This document shows, one piece after another, positions 43,639 through 51,243 of a stretch of 64,000 bases of DNA. The notes under the pieces are model-generated. The model did no database searches, was not told where the DNA came from, and saw only the letters and a program-made list of their open reading frames with translations. Source of the DNA: Sphingobium sp. MI1205 (GTDB taxonomy: Bacteria > Pseudomonadota > Alphaproteobacteria > Sphingomonadales > Sphingomonadaceae); contig NZ_CP005189.1 of NCBI RefSeq assembly GCF_001563285.1, positions 434,001-498,000 of the forward strand. The letters are read 5' to 3'. Within the stretch, counting starts at the first letter, position 1. The number at the start of each line of letters is the position of its first letter. The position numbers and the translations under genes were made by a program.

Positions 43639-43664
43639 TATCGCCTGACCGCACGGCCATCGCA

Positions 43665-43760
43665 CTCCGCATCCCACGCATCGCTGTCAGGGAAACGGTG
43701 CATCAACGGCGTCAACTGCCAGGAAAAGCGTTCCGCCTTCCATATCCGCGCCAGCGCCCG
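43665..43760 (-). pseudogene. Fragment of a 4-hydroxybenzoate 3-monooxygenase (pobA) gene
   Basis: The minus strand reads [20 protein letters not shown] followed by RFPDSDAWDAE. This closely matches the C-terminal part of PobA ([23 protein letters not shown]). Nothing of the FAD-binding N-terminus remains, and the last about 30 residues are also missing. It lies back to back with an AraC-type fragment, as pobA does with pobR in many genomes. Confidence 0.6.
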
Positions 43761-43784
43761 TCCCAGCCGGGGCCGCGCCCCGGT

Positions 43785-43944
43785 GCTGCATCCATCAGGT
43801 CGCGGGCCTGTCCCCCGCCGCCATGCTGGACGAGCGCGCATTGCTGGAAGCACCCCGCCTATTTCTCCCGCTTCTTCGCCCGCCATACCGGCACGGCCCC
43901 GCCCGACTGGCGCGCCGCCAAGGGCCGGGCTATCAACAGCGGAT
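43785..43944 (+). pseudogene. Fragment of an AraC-family regulator (pobR-like)
   Basis: Two pieces of an AraC DNA-binding domain are visible in different frames: HQVAGLSPAAMLDERALLEA, then HPAYFSRFFARHTGTAPPDW and RAAKGR up to a stop at 43944-43946. The helix between them is deleted and the sensor half is absent. The second piece is a plain AraC C-terminal signature. With the adjacent pobA fragment it suggests a lost pobA-pobR locus. Confidence 0.6.
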
Positions 43945-44158
43945 GAGCGAGGACATCCGCCACATTCTCGACCGGCTGCGCAGTCCGCCCGCCAATGTCG
44001 TCGCGCGCGCCCGCCGCATGGTGGAAGCCTATGTGCCCGAAGAACGGCGCGGCCCCGGCTGGGACCGGCACTGGCGCGAGCTGGAAGCCTATCTTGAACT
44101 GCCTGGCCGCTGGATCGGCCCGGAAAATGCGACGATGAAAGCCGAAGATGACAACTGA
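43943..44158 (+). CDS. Hypothetical protein, 71 aa
   Basis: From the ATG at 43943 the frame encodes MSEDIRHILDRLRSPPANVV and a hydrophilic rest (ERRGPGWDRHWRELEAYLEL). Its end overlaps the start of the next small gene by 11 bp, as in coupled genes. No good ribosome site precedes it, and a longer start at 43823 would lie inside the AraC fragment. It could also be a chance frame. Confidence 0.4.
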   Translation: MSEDIRHILDRLRSPPANVVARARRMVEAYVPEERRGPGWDRHWRELEAYLELPGRWIGPENATMKAEDDN

Positions 44159-44375
44159 CCGACTGACCGACCTTCTCGTCGCCCGCCTGGTGCGCGACCA
44201 TGGCCGGAGCAAGCATCATTGGCGCAAGGCGATCGGCCCGGTGCGCCTCTACAGCCGCGCCACCCACCCCCATTGCAACTGGGCGATCATCCCGACCGGA
44301 TCGGTCCAGGAGATCGCCCTTATCGAAACGCTGATGGATGACTTGCGCATGCGCCACCCACTGCTCAGCGCCTAA
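44148..44375 (+). CDS. Small hypothetical protein, 75 aa
   Basis: The protein MTTDRLTDLLVARLVRDHGR continues with SKHHWRKAIGPVRLYSRATH and an acidic helical end (ALIETLMDDLRMRHPLLSA). Its even alpha/beta look and codon use favour a real gene; I know similar unnamed proteins from sphingomonads. It overlaps the preceding 71-aa frame. Function unknown. Confidence 0.6.
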   Translation: MTTDRLTDLLVARLVRDHGRSKHHWRKAIGPVRLYSRATHPHCNWAIIPTGSVQEIALIETLMDDLRMRHPLLSA

Positions 44376-44443
44376 CCAGTCACTCCCCGTTCGCCCTTTC
44401 CCCAAAGCTCAAGCCGATTTTTGCCATTGTGACACAGCGGCTT

Positions 44444-44468
44444 GGCACCAGATGGCCTCTGCATCGTT
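44444..44468 (+). promoter_or_regulatory. Candidate EcfG-type promoter before the 61-aa gene
   Basis: GGCAC (44444-44448), 16 bp and CGTT (44465-44468) fit the general-stress pattern GGAAC-N16-CGTT with one mismatch, 24 bp before the ATG at 44493. Together with the site at 19618 it hints at stress control of small genes, but each alone is weak. Confidence 0.3.
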
Positions 44469-44492
44469 ATCGAAAGTCAGGAGGGGCCTTGA

Positions 44493-44678
44493 ATGGACAC
44501 CCATGACCATATCGTCGCAATCGGACTGTTGACTGAGGATGACGTTCAACGACTAGGCGCGAATTTTTCCCGGCTCTTTCCGGTGCCAAGGGATGGCGCC
44601 TTCGATGATCTGATCAGGGCGATTGACGAGGCGGAACAGCAAAGGGATTTACAAAAGAATCCACGCACCAAGACATAG
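44493..44678 (+). CDS. Small hypothetical protein, 61 aa
   Basis: A strong AGGAGGGG site precedes the ATG. The protein is acidic: MDTHDHIVAIGLLTEDDVQR, then LGANFSRLFPVPRDGAFDDL and IRAIDEAEQQ, with a loose basic tail. I know this type of short protein from sphingomonads without an assigned role. It is followed by a strongly structured non-coding stretch. Confidence 0.68.
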   Translation: MDTHDHIVAIGLLTEDDVQRLGANFSRLFPVPRDGAFDDLIRAIDEAEQQRDLQKNPRTKT

Positions 44679-44716
44679 TTAGGCGACCTCCCATCAAAAG
44701 CCTTCCTGCAGCTATT

Positions 44717-44880
44717 GGGTCCGGCTGTATGCCTTCGGCTTATGGTGGTCGGGGCAGCCGGACCCGGACCCGCAGGATTTGTGGAACCTGCGGAAGCCGT
44801 TGGTTCCCCGGGCGCCAGCGACTGACAACCATCATATACCGTGCTCTTTCGCCCGCCAGTGCGCTTTGTGCTGGCGGGCG
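44717..44880. other. Three strong hairpins in a 337-bp gene-free stretch; possible structured RNA
   Basis: Between the 61-aa gene and rlpA (44679-45015) I find no supported gene but three perfect stems. GGGTCCGGCTG (44717-44727) pairs with CAGCCGGACCC (44755-44765). CCGCAGG (44770-44776) pairs with CCTGCGG (44787-44793). CGCCCGCCAG (44850-44859) pairs with CTGGCGGGCG (44871-44880). The last may be a terminator without a T-run. The close packing suggests a small RNA or a structured untranslated region; strand and transcription are unknown. Confidence 0.4.
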
Positions 44881-45015
44881 ACGATTAGGAGCAATGGCTC
44901 CTTCCCCTTTCGGAGGATTGACGCCAAACCAAAGCTATCCCCATGAAATCGCCAGCTAACGCTTTATGGCGAGAGGCAGTTGTACTGCCCCGCTCCGTCG
45001 CGGTAAGGGGCGGCC

Positions 45016-45561
45016 ATGCCAGTATTTCACCGCCTTGTGCCATTAATGTTGCTGGGCCTCGCGGCCTGCGCCTCGTACCAGCCCGTATCGGATACGCCTG
45101 TCCGGGTCGGCCGGCCTTATACGATACGCGGCACGACTTACGTGCCTGCGGAACAGCCCGGCTATGATCAAGTCGGCTATGCAAGCTGGTACGGACATGA
45201 GTCTGGCAACCGCACCGCGCGTGGAGAGAAATTTCGCCCGGGTTGGATCAGCGCGGCGCACCCGACGCTGCCGCTGCCTTCCTATGTCGAGGTGACGGAA
45301 CTGACCAATGGCCGCACCCTGCTCGTCCGCGTCAACGATCGCGGCCCGTTCGCCCAGGGCCGGATAATCGACCTGTCGCGCGGCGCGGCGAAGTTACTGG
45401 GCATCGAGCGGCAGGGGCAGGCCGCCGTACGCGTCCGCCTGGCCAAATCGGACGAAAGGGATCGCAAGCGGCTACGCAAGGGCAAGCCCGCGGCGCAGCG
45501 GCCATCCCTGACAGGCGAAGCGCTCGCGACACAACGGCGGAGGCTCCCGTCGCCCCGATGA
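45016..45561 (+). CDS. rlpA: RlpA-like septal lytic transglycosylase lipoprotein
   Basis: The 181-residue protein has a lipoprotein signal (MPVFHRLVPLMLLGLAAC, Cys18) and a double-psi beta-barrel with GYASWYGHESGNRTARGEKF, LPSYVEVTELTNGRTLLVRV and NDRGPFAQGRIIDLSRGAAK. RlpA cleaves naked glycan strands at the division site. The C-terminal SPOR domain of many RlpAs is replaced here by a short basic tail, so septal targeting may differ. It is 92 bp before modA and probably separate from it. Confidence 0.88.
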   Translation: MPVFHRLVPLMLLGLAACASYQPVSDTPVRVGRPYTIRGTTYVPAEQPGYDQVGYASWYGHESGNRTARGEKFRPGWISAAHPTLPLPSYVEVTELTNGRTLLVRVNDRGPFAQGRIIDLSRGAAKLLGIERQGQAAVRVRLAKSDERDRKRLRKGKPAAQRPSLTGEALATQRRRLPSPR

Positions 45562-45612
45562 CAGTTTCTGGCTTTGCTGCGGCGGCAATTAGCCATCGCC
45601 TTCGCGCATAAG

Positions 45613-45636
45613 CGCTGTATAGGGACATATATACCC
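45613..45636 (+). promoter_or_regulatory. Candidate molybdate (Mo-box) operator before modA
   Basis: CGCTGTATA, a 6-bp spacer and TATATACCC make an imperfect palindrome like the ModE/Mop box (CGNTATATA-N6-TATATNNCG), 18 bp before the modA start. No ModE-type gene is in the window, so the regulator would be encoded elsewhere. Confidence 0.45.
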
Positions 45637-45653
45637 GTCAGCTGGACATTCTC

Positions 45654-46418
45654 ATGAGCCGCGTTCTTTCGCTTCTGATCGTACTGCTCAGCGCTGTCAT
45701 GGCTCAGCCTGCTTCGGCACGTGAGCGCGGCCCACTTGTGCTGGCGGCCGCAAGCCTTCAAGAGGCGTTGACCGCAGCTGCCGATGCCTGGGCGGTCCAG
45801 GGCCACACCCTCCCCATATTGTCCTTCGCCGCATCGTCCGCCCTCGCTCGTCAGATTCAGGCGGGTGCGCCCGCCGACCTCTTCCTGTCCGCCGACGAAC
45901 CATGGATGGATGCCATCGCCGCCAAGGGACTGGTCAGACGCGGCACGCGCGTTTCGCTGCTGACCAATCGCCTTGTCCTGGTCGCGCCAGCGGCCAGCAA
46001 GGGCAGGCTAACGATCCGGCGCGGCTTCCCGCTGGCGCGCGCGCTTGGCGCAGGTCGGCTGGCGATGGCCGATCCGTCAAGCGTGCCAGCGGGCAAATAT
46101 GGGAAAGCGGCGCTTGCCGCCCTTGGGGCCTGGCCTGCCCTTTCGAACCGGATCGCGGCTGCCGAAAATGTTCGGGCGGCGCTCGCCATGGTCGAACGGC
46201 GGCAGGCGCCATATGGCATTGTCTATGAAACCGACGCTCGCGCCACCCGGGCGGTGCGGATCGTCGGTATTTTCCCTGCCGCCAGTCATCCTCCAATCAC
46301 CTACCCATTGGCGCTGCTGACGCGCTCAACCCATGCGGAAGCAGAAGGCTTCCGGCGGTTCCTGCTCTCACCCAAGGCCAAGGCGATCTTCCGCCGCTAC
46401 GGCTTCGGCGCGCGGTAA
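45654..46418 (+). CDS. modA: Molybdate ABC transporter periplasmic binding protein
   Basis: The 254-residue protein has a signal peptide (MSRVLSLLIVLLSAVMAQPA, cut near SA-REA) and the ModA opening LVLAAASLQEALTAAADAW, with FAASSALARQIQAGAPADLF and SADEPWMDAI. These residues form the oxyanion site. FAASSALARQI and ADPSSVPAGKYGKAAL match the family closely. It captures molybdate or tungstate in the periplasm and hands it to ModBC. modB starts 6 bp after its stop. Confidence 0.93.
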   Translation: MSRVLSLLIVLLSAVMAQPASARERGPLVLAAASLQEALTAAADAWAVQGHTLPILSFAASSALARQIQAGAPADLFLSADEPWMDAIAAKGLVRRGTRVSLLTNRLVLVAPAASKGRLTIRRGFPLARALGAGRLAMADPSSVPAGKYGKAALAALGAWPALSNRIAAAENVRAALAMVERRQAPYGIVYETDARATRAVRIVGIFPAASHPPITYPLALLTRSTHAEAEGFRRFLLSPKAKAIFRRYGFGAR

Positions 46419-46423
46419 CGGCC

Positions 46424-47122
46424 ATGATGCTCAGCGCCGACGAATGGGACATCGTGCGCCTGTCGCTGAAAGTCAGCCTGGCCGCCGTCCTCATGACCTT
46501 GCCTTTCGCCTTCGCGCTCGGCTGGCTGCTCGCGCGCGGGCGCTTCCCCGGCAAGTTGCTGCTTGATGCAGCGGTCCATTTGCCGCTGGTGCTGCCTCCG
46601 GTCGTGATCGGCTGGATGCTCCTGCTCGCCTTTGGGCCAGCCGGCCCGGTCGGCGGAGTGCTGGAACGCTGGCTTGGCCTCACTGTCATGTTCCGTTGGA
46701 CCGGCGCGGCGATTGCAGCGGGGATCATGGCGCTGCCGCTGATGGTGCGCGCGATCCGCCTGTCGATCGAGGCGGTCGATCATCGCATAGAGGATGCGGC
46801 GCGCACCCTTGGCGCCAGTCCGTCCTACTGCTTCTGGACCATATTGCTCCCGCTGTCCCTGCCGGGCGTCGCCACAGCCTTCATCCTCGGCTTTGCCCGC
46901 TCGATTGGGGAGTTCGGGGCGACCATCACCTTCGTATCCAACATTCCGGGCGAAACGCGTACCTTGTCCATCGCCATCTACAGCGCCTTGCAGATTCCTG
47001 GCGCCGACGCTGCGGTCTGGCGCCTGGCGCTGATTTCCATCGGCCTTTCGCTCGGAGCGCTCCTGATTTCCGAAGCGCTCAGCCGCCGCCTGCGATCGGG
47101 ACGGAGCGGCCATGTCCTTTGA
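46424..47122 (+). CDS. modB: Molybdate ABC transporter permease
   Basis: The 232-residue protein has five or six membrane segments and the permease EAA loop RTLGASPSYCFWTILLPLSL, then GVATAFILGFARSIGEFGAT, both typical of ModB. It forms the inner-membrane channel as a dimer. It follows modA directly, and its end overlaps modC by 11 bp, so the three genes form one operon. Confidence 0.93.
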   Translation: MMLSADEWDIVRLSLKVSLAAVLMTLPFAFALGWLLARGRFPGKLLLDAAVHLPLVLPPVVIGWMLLLAFGPAGPVGGVLERWLGLTVMFRWTGAAIAAGIMALPLMVRAIRLSIEAVDHRIEDAARTLGASPSYCFWTILLPLSLPGVATAFILGFARSIGEFGATITFVSNIPGETRTLSIAIYSALQIPGADAAVWRLALISIGLSLGALLISEALSRRLRSGRSGHVL

Positions 47123-47747
47123 CGTCGATGTCAAAAAGACGCTGGGCCACTATGTCGTCGATGCGCGTTTCACCGCGCCGGCCGGGTTGACGGTCCTTTC
47201 AGGCCCCTCGGGAGTCGGCAAGACGTCCGTGCTCAACATGATGGCTGGCCTGCTGAAACCCGATGAAGGGCGTGTCAGCATAGGCGGGGACATCCTGTTC
47301 GATGCACGCGAAGCCATCGACTTGCCCGCGCATCGCCGCCGCCTGGGCTATGTGTTTCAGGATGGCCGGCTCTTTCCCCATCTCCGTGTGCGGGCAAACC
47401 TGCTTTACGGGTATCGGTTGGCGAGGCCGCAGGACCGGTGGATGTCATTGGAAGAGGTTGTGTCCTTCCTTGGCGTCGGACATCTGCTCGACCGCTGGCC
47501 AAACGGACTTTCGGGTGGAGAAGCGCAGCGCGTAGCCATCGGCCGTGCGCTGTTGTCAGGCGCCCGCGCGCTGCTGCTGGACGAGCCGCTCGCTTCGATC
47601 GATCCCGCTCGCCGGGGAGAGATCATGGATGTCATCCTGCGGATTCGCGACGAACTGGGTCTTCCAATCGTCTATGTCACGCATAATCCTGCGGAAGCCG
47701 ACCGCCTCGCCACACATCGGGTCGAAATCACCCCTTCATCTCTATGA
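47112..47747 (+). CDS. modC: Molybdate ABC transporter ATPase, short form
   Basis: The 211 residues hold a full ABC domain: Walker A GPSGVGKT (31-38), Q-loop FQDGRLFPHL, signature LSGGEAQR, Walker B ALLLDEPLASID and the H-loop YVTHNPAEADRL. Typical ModC proteins have about 350 residues, with a C-terminal molybdate-binding TOBE/Mop domain that senses the intracellular level. That domain is absent here: the frame stops soon after the H-loop and overlaps the 3' end of the opposing kinase gene. The short form should still drive uptake but lacks that feedback. Confidence 0.9.
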   Translation: MSFDVDVKKTLGHYVVDARFTAPAGLTVLSGPSGVGKTSVLNMMAGLLKPDEGRVSIGGDILFDAREAIDLPAHRRRLGYVFQDGRLFPHLRVRANLLYGYRLARPQDRWMSLEEVVSFLGVGHLLDRWPNGLSGGEAQRVAIGRALLSGARALLLDEPLASIDPARRGEIMDVILRIRDELGLPIVYVTHNPAEADRLATHRVEITPSSL

Positions 47748-49098
47748 TGGCGATCAGGCCGCCATCCTCCGCATTGACGAGCCGAACCGACCCTTCGAAT
47801 GTCAGCGCTAGCGACCGTGCAATGGTAAGGCCAATCCCGGTGCCGGGCCGGCCGCCCGGTTGCCCCGCCGCGCCGCGCGTAAATGGCTCGAACATCTGGT
47901 CAAGCTGATCTGGCGGAATGCCCGGGCCTCTATCCCGGACATGGATCGACACACGGCCACCATTGCGCGAACACCCGATTTCTGCGCCGCCGCCATATTT
48001 GATGGCGTTGCTGACAAGATTGCTGATGCAGCGGCTAAGCGCGTTCGGTTTGACGCGCACGGTTCCGCCACATCCCCCGGTAAAGCGCAAGGGCGCGCCC
48101 AGATCCTGCGCGTCCTCGACCAAACTTTCCAACAGGGAGTCGATATCGATGAACGACCAATCTTCCTGCGCTTCGGCACTGGCGGCAAGGTCCAGCCCTT
48201 CCCTCACCAGCGTCTGCATCGCCTGATGATCCTGCAGCAGACGGCCCCGCAATTCCTCATTCTCGACCAGTTCGAGCCGCAGCCGCAGCCGGGTCAGCGG
48301 CGTCTGAAGGTCGTGGCTGATCGCCGCGAGCAATTGCGTCCGTTCCGCAAAGCCCGCACGTACCCGCCGCTGCATCAGGTTGAAGGTGGAAAGCGCGGCG
48401 CGTACCTCCTCCGGCCCTTTTTCGGGGATCTGCTCCGGGTCGCTCGATACGGAGAAAGCTTCAGCCGCCAGTTCCAGCCGGCGCAGCGGCCCAGCCACGA
48501 TGCGGCCAACCACGATTGCAAGGCCCGCGGACGCGATCACGATCAGCAATATGTACAACGGGTTTGCAATCATGCTGGGTGGCCGGACCACGCGCGGCAG
48601 ATTGAGCGCCATCGACCGACGAGCGCCCGTGCTGTCGGTGAAGCGTACGATCCAGCAATCCGGCCTTGGCGCATCAATGACGCCCGCCGCACTCTCCGAT
48701 GGCGCATAATGTATGTTGGGATAGCAAAGACCGATGGGAACCTGGCTCGCTTCAGGATTTGAATTCGGGCCAAACCTTTCCCTCAGCGCGTGCGCCAGTT
48801 CGGTGTCCGGTTCTGCCACTGCAATGCCTTCAGGGGCTATCGTAGCGCCCATGATCTGTTGCCCCGCGAGCATGGCTTCCACCCGCTTCGGATCGCGCTG
48901 CAAGCGATTTGCTATGTCCTCCGCACTCGCAACAACGCGCTGCATCCGCCAGCGTTGGAAATCGTGGCTCCTGCTCTGTTCGGCAACCAAAAGCGCGATC
49001 ATCGCCGCCAACGACATCCCAATCGTGAGCAGCAGGAATATCTGGCCTGCCAGCGACCGAAAGAAGGTCCGGGCACGGTTAGCGATAGATGCGATCAT
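47728..49098 (-). CDS. OmpR-family partner sensor histidine kinase
   Basis: The 456-residue kinase has membrane segments at about 18-39 and 180-200 around a periplasmic sensor with two cysteines (GLCYPNIHYAPSES and PDCWIVRF). HAMP follows (GRIVAGPLRRLELAAEAF), then HisKA with His262 in AAISHDLQTPLTRLRLRLEL and an ATPase with SNLVSNAIKYGG and GTGIGLTIARSLAL. It is of the EnvZ/RstB kind. It overlaps the response-regulator gene by 4 bp. Its place beside the second RND operon suggests it senses a pump substrate or envelope stress. Confidence 0.9.
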   Translation of the reverse strand: MIASIANRARTFFRSLAGQIFLLLTIGMSLAAMIALLVAEQSRSHDFQRWRMQRVVASAEDIANRLQRDPKRVEAMLAGQQIMGATIAPEGIAVAEPDTELAHALRERFGPNSNPEASQVPIGLCYPNIHYAPSESAAGVIDAPRPDCWIVRFTDSTGARRSMALNLPRVVRPPSMIANPLYILLIVIASAGLAIVVGRIVAGPLRRLELAAEAFSVSSDPEQIPEKGPEEVRAALSTFNLMQRRVRAGFAERTQLLAAISHDLQTPLTRLRLRLELVENEELRGRLLQDHQAMQTLVREGLDLAASAEAQEDWSFIDIDSLLESLVEDAQDLGAPLRFTGGCGGTVRVKPNALSRCISNLVSNAIKYGGGAEIGCSRNGGRVSIHVRDRGPGIPPDQLDQMFEPFTRGAAGQPGGRPGTGIGLTIARSLALTFEGSVRLVNAEDGGLIAIIEMKG

Positions 49099-49829
49099 TC
49101 GTATGATACCGGGGTTGCCAGCACATAGCCTTCGCCGCGAACAGTCAGGACCAGTTCCTCTCCACCCGGCGCGCCTGCCAGTTTCTGCCGCAATCGGCTG
49201 ACCTGAAGGTCTATCGACCGGTCGAACGCAGCGGTAGCCCGCCGCTCTGGCACCAGATTTTCGCGAGACAGGACGACGTTCGGTTCCTCTATGAATCGCG
49301 ACAACAGCCGGAATTCAGCGGACGAAAGCATAACCAGGCGATTATCATCGGCAATCAGCCTGCGTTGAAACAGGTCAAGCCGCCACGGCCCGAAGCGAGC
49401 GACGCGCGCACCCTCATGGCGCTGGCGCTCCCCCCCATCGGATTGCGTCCGGCGCAAGAGATTACGGATACGCACCAGCAACTCGCGAGGCTCGAACGGC
49501 TTGGTCAGATAATCGTCCGCCCCCAGTTCCAGCCCAAGCACCCGATCGATCGCGCTTCCCCGCGCAGACACCATGATGATCCGAACATCATTGCCCTGCC
49601 CTCGCAATTCCCGGCATAGTTCCAGTCCGTCGCCATCGGGCAGGTTAAGATCGAGCACGATAAGATCGACCGGCTGCTCCAGAAGCGCGGCCTTGAGTTC
49701 CGACGCGCCCGCCGCCGCCCGGACTTCGTAATGGTCTTGCCTGAGCTGTTCAACGATCAGGTCCCTGATGTCGGGATCGTCATCGACGACGATCAAACGG
49801 GGCTGACGGTTGTTCATATATTCTGGCAT
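49095..49829 (-). CDS. OmpR-family response regulator
   Basis: The 244-residue regulator has a receiver with the acid pair in VVDDDPDIRDL, phospho-acceptor Asp60 (LIVLDLNLPDGDG) and the switch Lys in DYLTKPFEPREL. A winged-helix DNA-binding domain follows (LSSAEFRLLSRFIEEPNVVL, SRENLVPERR). AGGACAG lies before the ATG at 49829. It is divergent from the RND adaptor gene, and the gap holds a 10-bp-period direct-repeat array, the usual binding form for this family. It probably activates the pump. Confidence 0.92.
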   Translation of the reverse strand: MPEYMNNRQPRLIVVDDDPDIRDLIVEQLRQDHYEVRAAAGASELKAALLEQPVDLIVLDLNLPDGDGLELCRELRGQGNDVRIIMVSARGSAIDRVLGLELGADDYLTKPFEPRELLVRIRNLLRRTQSDGGERQRHEGARVARFGPWRLDLFQRRLIADDNRLVMLSSAEFRLLSRFIEEPNVVLSRENLVPERRATAAFDRSIDLQVSRLRQKLAGAPGGEELVLTVRGEGYVLATPVSYE

Positions 49830-49879
49830 CGGGCTGTCCTATCGTTTCCGTCGCGAAAAGTCTGCGCCCCGCCGCCGCT

Positions 49880-49919
49880 TGATACGTGCTGATACATTTT
49901 GACATGTTGCGATGCACAA
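49880..49919 (+). promoter_or_regulatory. Direct-repeat array with 10-bp period (OmpR-family binding site)
   Basis: Four consecutive 10-bp units read TGATACGTGC, TGATACATTT, TGACATGTTG and CGATGCACAA, so the element TGATAC recurs with steady 10-bp phase and decays over the last two units. It lies in the 249-bp gap between the response-regulator gene and the RND adaptor gene. OmpR/PhoB-type regulators bind head-to-tail repeats of this spacing. No other gene is seen in the gap. Confidence 0.6.
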
Positions 49920-50078
49920 CGGCACATCTTTTCTCTATGAAGGCACCTGGCATGCGGCGAAGAGAAGTGGGCGTGTCCCACCCGTATGGCTATCGTCAGA
50001 CAGGGGCGCGTTCTTCACCCGGCGCTCCCTCCCCTCCCCCGCGCCGGGTGAAGTTCCCGTCGCTGATCTGTTACTGGA

Positions 50079-51236
50079 ATGCCTGCCGCCATGCCGCTGC
50101 GCTTTGTCCTTGCCTTCCCCCTATCGCGATATGCGCCAGCAGCAGCAGCGCTGTGCCTGCTCGCCAGCGGCTGCGGCGAGAGCAAGCCGCCTGAAAGGAA
50201 GGCGGTGGAAGTCGGCGTGGTGACGCTGCAGGCGCAGAATGTGACGGTATCGACCGAGCTGCCCGGTCGCACGGCATCGACGATGATGTCCGAAGTCCGC
50301 CCGCAGATTACTGGGATCATTCAGAAGCGCCTTTTCACCGAGGGCTCATATGTTCGAGCCGGCCAGCCGCTGTATCAGATTGACCCCTCGCTTTACCGCG
50401 CTTCCCGCGACGAGGCGCAGGCAGCGCTGGCCAATGCGCAGGCGACCGCCGTTGCCGCGCAGGCCAAGGCGCGCCGGTATCAGGCGCTAGGGCAGACGGA
50501 AGCGGTGAGCGCGCAGGATCGGGACGATGTACTGGCAGCGGCGCGGCAGGCAAGCGCAGCGGTGCAGCAGGCGCGCGCCTCGCTTCAGACCGCAGGCATA
50601 AACCTGCGCTTTACGGAAGTCCGTGCGCCCATCAGTGGCCGGATCGGCCGTTCGATGATGACGCCCGGCGCGCTGGTGACGGCCAGCCAGGCCACGCCCC
50701 TTGCCACCATTCAGCAACTAGATCCCATCTTCGTGGATATCACACAGTCGAGCGCACAGCTTCTGGCGCTGCGCCGCGCCCTTGCCGCAGGCAAGGCGCT
50801 TCCGGCCAGCGCGACTATCCGTCTGAAACTGGACGACGGCAGCGATTATCCATTGGAAGGCCGAATTGAATTCGCCGAACCCATCGTTGATCCCGACAGC
50901 GGCACGGTCACCCTGCGCGCACGTTTCCCCAACCCCGACAACCTGCTGCTGCCCGGCATGTTCGTGCGCGTCGTTGCGCCGCAGTCTGTCGTGCCGGGCG
51001 GCATATTGGCGCCGCAACAGGGCATCAGCCGCGATCCCAAGGGAAATGCGACCGCACTCGTCGTCACCAAAGCAAACAAAGTAGAGCTGCGAACTGTAAC
51101 CGCGGCCCAGGCGATCGGTGACAAATGGCTCGTCACGGCCGGCCTGAAGGCTGGCGACAGGTTGATCGTCGAGGGGACGGAGAAGGTCCAGCCCGGCGAC
51201 ACGGTGCGTCCGGCCACCATCGGTCAGAGCAAGTAG
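50079..51236 (+). CDS. RND efflux periplasmic adaptor lipoprotein (AcrA/MexA type)
   Basis: The 385-residue adaptor has a lipoprotein signal ending LCLLASGC (Cys32 from the first ATG). Core segments are TTVSTELPGRTAS-like (NVTVSTELPGRTASTMMSEV), GSYVRAGQPLYQIDPSLYRA, an Ala/Arg/Gln-rich hairpin and VRAPISGRIGRSMMTPGALV. A second ATG at 50091 would shorten the signal and is equally possible. It links the following pump to its channel. The pump starts 7 bp after the stop. Confidence 0.92.
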   Translation: MPAAMPLRFVLAFPLSRYAPAAAALCLLASGCGESKPPERKAVEVGVVTLQAQNVTVSTELPGRTASTMMSEVRPQITGIIQKRLFTEGSYVRAGQPLYQIDPSLYRASRDEAQAALANAQATAVAAQAKARRYQALGQTEAVSAQDRDDVLAAARQASAAVQQARASLQTAGINLRFTEVRAPISGRIGRSMMTPGALVTASQATPLATIQQLDPIFVDITQSSAQLLALRRALAAGKALPASATIRLKLDDGSDYPLEGRIEFAEPIVDPDSGTVTLRARFPNPDNLLLPGMFVRVVAPQSVVPGGILAPQQGISRDPKGNATALVVTKANKVELRTVTAAQAIGDKWLVTAGLKAGDRLIVEGTEKVQPGDTVRPATIGQSK

Positions 51237-51243
51237 GCCTCAG

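Noticed and set aside
44690..44890. tRNA or SRP RNA in the hairpin cluster
   Set aside because: There is no T-loop sequence, no acceptor with CCA context and no conserved SRP tetraloop region.
44729..44959. 76-codon frame in the hairpin cluster
   Set aside because: Its composition is that of the paired GC-rich stems and it has no ribosome site or family likeness.
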